Positions 56,970 through 64,000 of a stretch of 64,000 nucleotides of DNA are shown here, piece by piece. How positions within the stretch are numbered: the first letter of the stretch is position 1; each line of letters begins with the position of its first letter. The notes under the pieces were generated by a model. It did not search any database. It saw only the letters and a program-made list of their open reading frames with translations, and was not told the DNA's origin. The translations under genes and the position numbers were made by a program. The stretch is from NCBI RefSeq assembly GCF_003576315.1, contig NZ_QWFZ01000003.1:434001-498000 (forward strand), read 5' to 3'. Origin of the DNA: Henriciella mobilis. GTDB lineage: Bacteria > Pseudomonadota > Alphaproteobacteria > Caulobacterales > Hyphomonadaceae.

Positions 56970-57598
56970 TCAAACCTGTCACCAGCCTCTTCCTGCTTAC
57001 CGGCCTGGCACTCCTGCCCGGCTGCATCAATCGGACCGTGACAATTGTCCCCGCCACCGTGGGTAAGGTTGTCTACCTGGCATCAGGCGAGCCGGCGACA
57101 GGCGCCCGCGTTTCAGCGCCGGGCACCGATATTTCCGCCGAAACCGGCCCGCTGGGCGAATTCCAGCTTGCCGCCCTTACCCGGAAACGGAGCGAGGTGG
57201 TGCTGCCCGCGAGCGGGGTCTATGTCGACGGGGCCGCGCTCATGGCCGAAGCTGGCGAGGCGCGCGCCTATGGCTGGGCGCAATTTATCTCCACGTCAGA
57301 CACGGCCATGACGGATGTGACGCTGTTTCTCATTCCGCGCGGAGCAGCCTTCGATGGCAGCGGCATACCGGAAGACTGCACACTCGAAGACGATGAAACC
57401 TATGCGCTGCAGATGCTTGACGCGCCGGCCTCGGATGCACTGCAGGCCTGGCTTGATAGCGGCATTGAACATGGCGACCAGCTCGACCAGCTGCTTGGCG
57501 TAGCCCTTGTCGGGAACCTCTCCAGACGCTGCGACGTCCCGGCGGTGCAGACGCGGGACTGGTCCGCTCAGATCGATGCGTTGACCGGCGAGGAATAA
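56966..57598 (+). CDS. Hypothetical lipoprotein, 210 aa
   Basis: The lipobox is FLLTGLALLPGC. After it comes a short beta domain (VVYLASGEPATGARVSAPG, then GPLGEFQL) that resembles the transthyretin/carboxypeptidase regulatory fold, then a helical C-terminal half. No name for the family. It follows the membrane protein gene with an ATGA overlap and precedes the envC-like gene by 83 bases. Likely in the periplasm. Confidence 0.72.
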   Translation: MIKPVTSLFLLTGLALLPGCINRTVTIVPATVGKVVYLASGEPATGARVSAPGTDISAETGPLGEFQLAALTRKRSEVVLPASGVYVDGAALMAEAGEARAYGWAQFISTSDTAMTDVTLFLIPRGAAFDGSGIPEDCTLEDDETYALQMLDAPASDALQAWLDSGIEHGDQLDQLLGVALVGNLSRRCDVPAVQTRDWSAQIDALTGEE

Positions 57599-57681
57599 AC
57601 GCCCGGCAAACCACAGGATACTGCTGATTGCGCCGCCCTGATTAATGTTGCGGTCATTCACTTTGTGGCATTCTCAACGGA

Positions 57682-58899
57682 ATGTCATTCAGACTGCGCC
57701 TTCTCATGCTGTCCATGGCCGGCCTGCTGCTGGCGGCGACCCCGCGCGAATTCACGCGTGAGGAGCTGAAGGCGCTTGAGGCCGAACGCGATGCGGCCCT
57801 GCGGCAGCTGAAAGCGCTGGAAGAGGCCGAGAACACCGCCGTTCGCAGTGTCGCCGACCTCGAATCCAGCCTGATCGCTGCCGCCATGGAGAGCCGCCGC
57901 CGGGAGGAACAGGCCGCCGCATCCGAACGCAAGCTGATCGACCTTTCCGTGCGCCTGCGGGCCGCACGCGAGGAACTGATCGCCAGCGATGAGCATCTTG
58001 AAGACATCATGGCCAGTCTTGCCATCTCCGGACGCCACCATCCCCCTGCCCTCATCGCCTCACCGCATGAAGCCAATGACGCCATCCGGGCAGCCATTGT
58101 CATGGGTGCCACAGCCCCCGTGCTGAAAGAGCGCACTGACAGGCTGACCACCGAGATCACCGAGCTGAAGGTTCTCGAATCGCAGGTCCGGCGGGAAAAA
58201 GCCCGGCTTGAGACCAATGAAGCCCGCCTGTCACTGAAGAAGGCGGAGATCGAACAACTCGTCGCAACCAAGCGCGCCCAGTTCGAAAGCGTCAGCAACG
58301 AGGCTGAACTGCTGCGCATGCGGGTCGACAAGATCGGCGCCGCAGCCAAGACGCTGCGCCAGCTGCTGGTCGCCCTCGAAGACAGCGCACCAAGCGCCCC
58401 CGGCATGAAACCGGACGGACGGATCATGCTCGCGGCCAACCGGACGAGTTCCGGCATCCGGTCCGATGCCCCGCGTGCCTCAACGGCGGCCGCAAACCTT
58501 GCGCCGCTTGGCCAGGACAAGATTGGCGGACTGCTGCGCCCCGTCAGCGGGCTGGTCTCGCGAAGCTGGGGCCAGAAATTGCCGGACGGGGAGTCCTCGA
58601 AAGGGCTCTACATACAGCCGCGTCCGGATTCGGGCGTTGTCGCCCCCGTCGACGGGACGATCGAGTATGCCGGCATGTTCCGCACTTACGGCCAGCTCTT
58701 GATCATTTCCACAAGTGATGGCTACCATATTCTACTGAGCGGGATGAGCCGTATTTACGGCACGCCCGGCCAGACGGTGAAGGCCGGTGAGCCGGTTGGT
58801 CGCATGCCAAACCGTGAAATTCCGCCGCCTGAACTCTATCTAGAAGTCAGGAAGGCGGGCGAACCAATGAATCCAGCGCGCTGGATGAAGGGCGGCTAG
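57682..58899 (+). CDS. EnvC-like murein hydrolase activator (degenerate LytM)
   Basis: A 405-aa exported protein: signal (MSFRLRLLMLSMAGLLLAAT), long coiled coil (residues 25-235) and a C-terminal LytM/M23 domain. The LytM metal residues are lost: 'SSKGLYIQ' in place of HxGxD and 'HILLSG' in place of HxH. This is the EnvC pattern, in which the domain activates amidases rather than cutting peptidoglycan itself. It would help daughter-cell separation. Operon with ctpA (25 bases). Confidence 0.9.
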   Translation: MSFRLRLLMLSMAGLLLAATPREFTREELKALEAERDAALRQLKALEEAENTAVRSVADLESSLIAAAMESRRREEQAAASERKLIDLSVRLRAAREELIASDEHLEDIMASLAISGRHHPPALIASPHEANDAIRAAIVMGATAPVLKERTDRLTTEITELKVLESQVRREKARLETNEARLSLKKAEIEQLVATKRAQFESVSNEAELLRMRVDKIGAAAKTLRQLLVALEDSAPSAPGMKPDGRIMLAANRTSSGIRSDAPRASTAAANLAPLGQDKIGGLLRPVSGLVSRSWGQKLPDGESSKGLYIQPRPDSGVVAPVDGTIEYAGMFRTYGQLLIISTSDGYHILLSGMSRIYGTPGQTVKAGEPVGRMPNREIPPPELYLEVRKAGEPMNPARWMKGG

Positions 58900-58924
58900 A
58901 GCCGCTGAAAGGGAGAAACAGACA

Positions 58925-60247
58925 ATGCGGGCAATGCTTACAGGTGCAGCCATTGGGGTGGTGCTGGGTGGATTGGCCGTCGGTGTTTCAGCCTTCGCCT
59001 GGCCGGAATCGAAACCGGCAGACAGCCGTGCGGAAACCTACAGACAGCTCGACCTCTTTGCCGAAGTCTTGGCGCGCGCCCGCGCCGACTATGTCACCGA
59101 GATCGACGAAGCAGAAGCCATGGAAGCGGCCATCAATGGCATGCTCGGCTCGCTCGACCCGCACTCCTCGTATATGTCCGCCGACGATTTCGAAGCGATG
59201 CAGGTGCAGACCTCCGGCGAATATGGCGGCCTCGGCATCGAGGTCACCATGGAAGACGGCTTCGTGAAGGTCGTCACCCCGATGGACGACACGCCCGCCA
59301 GCCGCGCCGGACTGGAAAGCGGTGACCTGCTCACCGCGATTAACGGCCAGCCAATCGTCGGCCTCAACATCGACGATGCGGTGCGCGACATGCGCGGCCC
59401 GCCCGGCTCTGAAATCATCGTCACGGTGCTGCGCGAAGGCGAGGACGCGTTTGACGTCACGCTGAAACGCGAAGTGATCCGTCCGAAATCCGTGACCTGG
59501 GAAGTCAAGGATGGCGATATCGCCTATTTCCGCATCTCGACCTTCAATGAGCGCACAACCGACCTGCTCGAGGACGCCATAGAGGAATCGAGCCGCGCGA
59601 TCGACGGACGCCCGAAAGGCATCATTCTCGACCTTCGCAACAATGGCGGCGGCCTGCTCGACCAGGCCATCTCGATCAGCGACAAGTTCCTGTCGGGCGG
59701 CGAAGTCGTCTCCACGATCGGCCGCCGGCCGGGCGACATCGCCCGCTACAATGCCCGCAGCGGCGAAGTGTTCAAGAACGTGCCCATGGTCGTCCTGATC
59801 AATAACGGGTCCGCCTCAGCTTCTGAAATTGTTGCCGGCGCCCTGCAGGATCGTGGTCGCGCCACCATTCTCGGCACGACCAGCTTCGGCAAGGGCTCGG
59901 TCCAGACCGTCATTCCGCTTGGCTCGGACCGCGGCGCCATCCGGCTGACGACGTCGCGCTATTACACCCCGTCCGGGCGCTCCATCCAGGCGACCGGCAT
60001 CGAGCCGGACCTGGAAGTCGCCCAGTCGCGCATCTCCGAAGACCAGCTGGACAAGATCCGCCGGTATTCCGAGGCCGACCTTCCCAACGCCCTCTCCAAT
60101 GAGGAAGGCGCCCAGCGTCGTATTCCGCATCTGCCGGACGACCAGCCACCGGAAGACTATGACGGCAAGGATTACCAGCTCGACCGGGCGCTCGAAGTCC
60201 TGCATGGTGGACAGCTGACAGCCGCGCGCAATCCTAACGCCGGTTAA
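58925..60247 (+). CDS. ctpA: Carboxy-terminal processing peptidase CtpA (S41)
   Basis: A 440-aa periplasmic protease with a signal anchor, a PDZ domain (about 90-165, 'YGGLGIEVTMEDGFV') and the S41 core. The Ser298/Lys323 dyad sits in GSASASEI and SFGKGSVQ, 25 residues apart as in E. coli Prc. It processes envelope proteins. 'RDGRGG'-type loop 'NNGGGLLDQAISISD' is present. Its TAA lies inside the hairpin at 60242. Confidence 0.96.
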   Translation: MRAMLTGAAIGVVLGGLAVGVSAFAWPESKPADSRAETYRQLDLFAEVLARARADYVTEIDEAEAMEAAINGMLGSLDPHSSYMSADDFEAMQVQTSGEYGGLGIEVTMEDGFVKVVTPMDDTPASRAGLESGDLLTAINGQPIVGLNIDDAVRDMRGPPGSEIIVTVLREGEDAFDVTLKREVIRPKSVTWEVKDGDIAYFRISTFNERTTDLLEDAIEESSRAIDGRPKGIILDLRNNGGGLLDQAISISDKFLSGGEVVSTIGRRPGDIARYNARSGEVFKNVPMVVLINNGSASASEIVAGALQDRGRATILGTTSFGKGSVQTVIPLGSDRGAIRLTTSRYYTPSGRSIQATGIEPDLEVAQSRISEDQLDKIRRYSEADLPNALSNEEGAQRRIPHLPDDQPPEDYDGKDYQLDRALEVLHGGQLTAARNPNAG

Positions 60248-60270
60248 GAAGTCTTTGCGACTTCTTAACC
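60242..60270 (+). repeat. Perfect 12-bp inverted repeat containing the ctpA stop
   Basis: GGTTAAGAAGTC, five bases, then the exact complement GACTTCTTAACC. No T-tract follows. A second imperfect stem (AATCTGA...TCAGATT) sits at 60281-60304. Both lie in the gap to the deacetylase gene. Confidence 0.75.
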
Positions 60271-60329
60271 AATCGGCTGCAATCTGAACGTTCGCTGTCA
60301 GATTTCTGTCGAGTTGCAAGAGGCGTTTC

Positions 60330-61631
60330 ATGAGTAATCGTGCGGCCAGGGACCCGTCGCCGTTTCGCAGCGGAGTCGCCCATACAGCTTTGAGTTTCCT
60401 GGCGTTTTCAGCGCTTGCCCTGTCTGTCGGCGGCATCATCCATGTCACTGGCGACGCCAGCGAGGCGAGCCCGGCCCGCCAGATCGCCCTGTTCGAACCG
60501 GCCGGCCCAGACCGGCCACGGCTGAAGACACGCTTTGCATCGAGCGACGGCGATATGCGCCCGATCGTGACGGCCAGCGCGAGCGAGACCGACGGCACGG
60601 CAGATGATTCTGGCGACGAATCAGGGCCGAGCCTCGGCGTTTCCTATTCCGGTGACAGCGCCCCTGTGGTGAAGGCTTCGGCCAGCGCCGACGATGCCGA
60701 AACCGTCCGCATCAACGGCGTCTCGGTTTCCGCCGGGCGGTCCTGGCAGGAAACCCGCGAACTGAAATCTTTGTCCCGCGCACCGATCTCAGCGGTGACG
60801 GAACGCACCTCGCTTGGCTACCTGCCGAAAATCGCAGACGATGGCCGCACTCCGGCCGGCGCCTATGCCCGTCCATTCGCCAATCCTGAAAACCGCCCCA
60901 CGGTTTCAATCGTGGTCGGCGGCCTCGGCATCAACTGGCGCCACACCCAGTCGGCGATCGAGGAATTGCCGCCTGAGGTCACCCTGTCCTTCGCACCGAC
61001 CGCCCGCAACCTGCAGGGCTGGATCGACCAGGCCCGGGCCGCTGGCCATGAAGTGCTGCTCGAAGTGCCGATGGAACCTTACGAGTTTGGACGCGAGCGC
61101 CCGCACCCGCAGACGCTTTACGGCGGCCACAGCGAGAGCCAGCTGACCAGCAATCTGAATTATCTGATGTCCCGCGCGACCGGCTATTTCGGCGTCATCA
61201 ACTATCAGGGCAGCAAGTTTGCGACGGAAGCGGAAGCGACCGCCCAACTCGCCGGCCTGCTCAAAGCGCGCGGCATTGCCTTCGTCGAGGATGGCAGCCT
61301 GTCGCGCTCGACCTTCCCGGACGCCGCGAGCGAAACCGGCCTGCGCTTTCGCACCGCCAATACGCCCATCGATGCCCGCCCGGATGGCGAGGACATCGAG
61401 ACCAAGCTGCTGGAACTCGAAGCGTTGGCCATGGAAGACGGCAGCGCACTCGGCACCGGCTTTGCCTATCCCATCACCATCGACATCCTGAAAGCCTGGA
61501 CGGCACGTCTTGACGAAAAGGGTATCGCCCTCGCCCCGGTCTCGGCGGCCACACGGACGATCAAGAGCGAAACCCCGGTCATCGACACTGCTGGAATTGA
61601 TACAGCGCAGGGTGGGCAAACCGGCGGATAA
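60330..61631 (+). CDS. Divergent polysaccharide deacetylase-family protein
   Basis: A 433-aa exported protein. The N-terminal signal anchor (FLAFSALALSVGG) is followed by about 140 residues of low-complexity Ser/Ala/Asp and then a NodB-like barrel (from 'PTVSIVVGGLGIN'). 'LSFAPTARNLQGWIDQARAAGHEVLLEVPMEP' and 'GVINYQGSKFAT' are typical of this divergent group, which sits with envC-ctpA in alphaproteobacteria. It may act on peptidoglycan or a related glycan. Confidence 0.9.
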   Translation: MSNRAARDPSPFRSGVAHTALSFLAFSALALSVGGIIHVTGDASEASPARQIALFEPAGPDRPRLKTRFASSDGDMRPIVTASASETDGTADDSGDESGPSLGVSYSGDSAPVVKASASADDAETVRINGVSVSAGRSWQETRELKSLSRAPISAVTERTSLGYLPKIADDGRTPAGAYARPFANPENRPTVSIVVGGLGINWRHTQSAIEELPPEVTLSFAPTARNLQGWIDQARAAGHEVLLEVPMEPYEFGRERPHPQTLYGGHSESQLTSNLNYLMSRATGYFGVINYQGSKFATEAEATAQLAGLLKARGIAFVEDGSLSRSTFPDAASETGLRFRTANTPIDARPDGEDIETKLLELEALAMEDGSALGTGFAYPITIDILKAWTARLDEKGIALAPVSAATRTIKSETPVIDTAGIDTAQGGQTGG

Positions 61632-61648
61632 GGGCTACCTAATCTAAG

Positions 61649-62140
61649 GTGACACAGACCGCTCTCGACCCGAAACTCTACCGCCCGAATGTCGGACTCG
61701 CGCTGTTCTCGGCAGCCGGTCATGTTTTCCTTGGGCGCCGTATCAACGGACGCGGGGCTTTCCAATGGCAGATGCCGCAAGGCGGTATCGACGAAGGTGA
61801 AGACCCGGCCGACGCCGCGCTGCGCGAGCTGGAAGAAGAAATCGGCGTTTCGGAAAAACTCGTCGATGTTCTCGAAGAGACCGAGGACTGGCTGCATTAT
61901 GAGTTTCCGGCCGAAATCCGCCGGCGGATGCCGGGGCCTTTTATCGGCCAGCGCCAGAAATGGTTCGCCCTGCGATTCAAGGGCTCCGACAGCGACATCC
62001 GCCTCGACAAGCACACGCCGGAATTCGACGCCTGGCGCTGGGCCCGGTTGAACGAAGCTCCCGGCCTGATCGTCCCGTTCAAGCGGCCGGTCTATGAAGC
62101 CGTTGCCGAGCGGTTCCGCCAGTGGACGGATGTTGCCTAG
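61649..62140 (+). CDS. rppH: RNA pyrophosphohydrolase
   Basis: A 163-aa Nudix hydrolase that removes pyrophosphate from 5' RNA ends and starts mRNA decay. 'MPQGGIDEGEDPADAALREL' holds the Nudix box, with 'EEEIGV' completing it; 'RRINGRGAFQWQMPQGG' and 'FIGQRQKWFALRF' are RppH-specific. The start is GTG at 61649, 17 bases after the deacetylase stop. Last gene of the envC-ctpA series. Confidence 0.95.
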   Translation: MTQTALDPKLYRPNVGLALFSAAGHVFLGRRINGRGAFQWQMPQGGIDEGEDPADAALRELEEEIGVSEKLVDVLEETEDWLHYEFPAEIRRRMPGPFIGQRQKWFALRFKGSDSDIRLDKHTPEFDAWRWARLNEAPGLIVPFKRPVYEAVAERFRQWTDVA

Positions 62141-62155
62141 CGCAGCCGCACCAGC

Positions 62156-63562
62156 CTAGCCGCGCCGCACGCCCATCTCCCAGGCCGCTTCATCATCATC
62201 GCCCTTCCAGGCCGCATAGGCGACCGAACCGTCCAGTTCGGCGGTCTTCAGGAGGGTGACGGGCCAGTCGCCCGCCTCGATGTTTGCGACATGGATCGGA
62301 TGCACGCCCCAGAGCAACTGCGCCTTGCGCAGGCGTGCCTCATCGGCAGACCCGTAAAGGATCATGTACCGCCCGCGATGCTTGGAGAACTGGGCAAGAC
62401 GGAGCGCCGAGCCGGTCCGCAGCGCGAGGGCTGTTGCCTTTTCCGCATAGGCGAGCGACTGGGCGGCCCGTGCGATGACGTCCACCGTCAGTTCCACACT
62501 CCGGTCGCCCATGAACTGTTTAAGCGAGTCGCGATAGTCCTCGGCATGCTCGGTCGCCTGGATGATCTTGCCCATGATGGCGACGGCGGTGGCCGGATGA
62601 CGCCCAACCGCGGTTTCCGCCGACAGCATCACCGCATCGACGCCCTGATAAACGGCGGTAGCCACGTCGCCGGTCTCCGCGCGCGTCGGGGCGGCATTGT
62701 CGATCATGGATTCCAGCATCTGGGTCGCGACGATGACGGGCTTCCCCTTGGAGCGCGCGGTTCGCACGATACGGCGCTGGATGATCGGGACTTCTTCGGC
62801 GGGGAACTCGACGCCGAGATCGCCGCGCGCAACCATCACGCCATCGGCCGCCGCGACGACGGCATCCAGATCGGCAATAGCGGCGGGCTTTTCCAGCTTG
62901 GCGATGAGCGGTGCGCGCCCCTGTATGATCGCATGGGCCTCGTTGAGGTCGGCCACGGACTGCACGAAGCTGAGCGCGATCAGGTCGGCGCCAATCTCCA
63001 GCGCATAGTCGAGATCCTCACGGTCCTTTTCCGTCAGCGCGGAGACGGGCAGTGCCTTGCCCTGGACGGTGAACCCCTTGCGATTGCCAAGTTCCCCCGG
63101 CAGGTCGGATTTCACGACCGGATGCTTCCCCGCCTTGATGACCTCAAGGATGATCATGCCGTCATTGCAGAGAATCCGGTCGCCGACGTCCAGCGCGCCG
63201 AGAATTTCCGGGTGGGGAACCGGAATGGTTTCCGGCTGGTCTGTCTCGCTCGCAGCAATGAGCGCGTAGGTGCCGCCAAATGTCAGCTTCAGCTTGCCGT
63301 CAGGAAAGTCCCCGACGCGGACCTTCGGGCCCTGCAGGTCCGCCAGCACCGCAAGCGGGCGGCCGATGGCCTTTTCCGCCATGCGCACCGCCTCAAGCGA
63401 GCGGCGATGGTCTTCATGGCTGCCATGGCTGAAGTTCAGCCGGAAAATATCCGCGCCCGCTTCAGCCAGGAGCTGTACGGTTCGCGCGCCCCGGCTGCCG
63501 GGTCCGAGCGTGGCGACGATCTTCGCATTTCGTCCACGAAGACGCGGCAATCCTGACGCCAT
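62156..63562 (-). CDS. pyk: Pyruvate kinase
   Basis: A 468-aa enzyme making pyruvate and ATP from PEP. 'KIVATLGPGSRGARTVQLL', 'RLNFSHGSHEDHR', 'LADLQGPKVRVG' and 'PVIVATQMLESMIDNAAPTRAE' (key residues only) are its signatures. Start ATG 63562 behind AGGAGGCTCCC. A LacI-like site lies 55-68 bases upstream. It converges with rppH, 15 bases apart. Confidence 0.97.
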   Translation of the reverse strand: MASGLPRLRGRNAKIVATLGPGSRGARTVQLLAEAGADIFRLNFSHGSHEDHRRSLEAVRMAEKAIGRPLAVLADLQGPKVRVGDFPDGKLKLTFGGTYALIAASETDQPETIPVPHPEILGALDVGDRILCNDGMIILEVIKAGKHPVVKSDLPGELGNRKGFTVQGKALPVSALTEKDREDLDYALEIGADLIALSFVQSVADLNEAHAIIQGRAPLIAKLEKPAAIADLDAVVAAADGVMVARGDLGVEFPAEEVPIIQRRIVRTARSKGKPVIVATQMLESMIDNAAPTRAETGDVATAVYQGVDAVMLSAETAVGRHPATAVAIMGKIIQATEHAEDYRDSLKQFMGDRSVELTVDVIARAAQSLAYAEKATALALRTGSALRLAQFSKHRGRYMILYGSADEARLRKAQLLWGVHPIHVANIEAGDWPVTLLKTAELDGSVAYAAWKGDDDEAAWEMGVRRG

Positions 63563-63616
63563 GGGAGCCTCCTCCAGCTGTTCCGAAAGACCTAACCGCA
63601 TTCTCGGCGTTTAAAA

Positions 63617-63630
63617 AGGGAGCGCTACCA
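63617..63630. promoter_or_regulatory. LacI/GalR-like site upstream of pyk
   Basis: AGGGAGCGCTACCA matches the palindrome before fba (TGGTAGCGCTACCA) at 12 of 14 positions. It is 55 bases upstream of the pyk start and could lie near the promoter. Confidence 0.45.
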
Positions 63631-63767
63631 TAAATTCTGTCAGTCCGGATAGCCCAGCCATGGCAGGCTATCTGGCAGCGCAGTCCCGAAACCCGTGTTG
63701 GCGACCGGAACACCGGCGGCGAGCTCTCCGTTAATCAAGTGAGCAGAAAGCTATAAGGAGACATGCC

Positions 63768-64000
63768 ATGAAACGGACATTGCTGAGCGCAACAACCGCC
63801 CTCGCCTTCGCCATGACACCGGCTGCCGCGCAGGTTGTCGGCGGAGAGGCGGAAATCGATACCGACACCAGTATCGAAACCGATTTTGCCAATGATGGCG
63901 CCGAAACCCGCACGGGTGTCAGTGCAGACATCAAGGTCGATCCGGGCCAGTACAACATGCCAGACAGCAAGACCGGTGCTGATACTCGCGCACAAACTCA
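63768..64000 (+). CDS. Secreted protein, N-terminal part (cut by window end)
   Basis: ATG 63768 sits seven bases after AAGGAG. It begins MKRTLLSATTALAFAMTPAAA, a signal peptide with cleavage after AAAQ, followed by an acidic, Thr/Asp-rich sequence (EIDTDTSIETDFANDG). At least 77 residues, open to the window edge. No family recognised. Confidence 0.75.
   Translation, partial: MKRTLLSATTALAFAMTPAAAQVVGGEAEIDTDTSIETDFANDGAETRTGVSADIKVDPGQYNMPDSKTGADTRAQT

Overview
The window is a GC-rich, very compact stretch of bacterial chromosome that encodes almost entirely housekeeping and regulatory functions. The combination of RcdA (DUF1465) with a DUF1192 protein, the DUF1013 cell-cycle regulator TrcR, DUF1178, ZapA with DUF4164, an aa3 oxidase subunit IV and a TTAA-N7-TTAAC (CtrA-type) site indicates an alphaproteobacterium of the Caulobacterales/Maricaulales kind. 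Hyphomonadaceae is my best guess, but that is inference from gene content. I saw no prophage, transposase, CRISPR array, rRNA or tRNA.

Layout. 1-8.7 kb: oxidoreductases, a membrane protein, an EamA exporter, an S9 peptidase, a Tat-type amidase and ArsC. 8.7-12.4 kb: two copies of a 153-bp repeat with hairpin ends flank a peroxiredoxin, malate dehydrogenase and an HxlR regulator. 12.4-20 kb: regulation and cell cycle (rcdA, DUF1192, a quinone oxidoreductase, an HWE kinase-receiver hybrid, a zinc-phospholipase/HhH fusion behind CtrA-type sites, an S41 lipoprotein, trcR). 20-24 kb: methyltransferase, comF, glutaredoxin, DUF1178, COX IV, epoxide hydrolase. 24-30 kb: an operon ppiC-argJ-mutT-flp divergent from secA. 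30-39 kb: acyltransferase, pseudo-receiver, rhomboid, zapE, rpmE, ABC exporter, efp-suhB, thiE, GST.

39-55 kb holds central carbon metabolism: fba, pgk, gap, tkt and gpmA. It is interrupted by a GGDEF-EAL protein, purT, an ABA4-like gene and a divergent pair of citrate-synthase-like genes, and continues with DUF4164-zapA, a glycosyltransferase, a RibD-like deaminase and purU. 55-64 kb: an AGE-family isomerase, two unknown envelope genes, then the envelope-maintenance series envC-like, ctpA, polysaccharide deacetylase and rppH, followed by pyk and a secreted protein cut by the window end.

Genes are packed so tightly that many overlap by 1-4 bases (ATGA, GTGA, TTGA). Three convergent pairs share a single CTAG as the stop codon of both genes. 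No wholly new multigene system stands out. The best leads are the 153-bp repeat pair, the CtrA-type array before the phospholipase/HhH fusion, LacI-like palindromes before fba and pyk, and the citrate-synthase pair in which one member carries an HTH domain.
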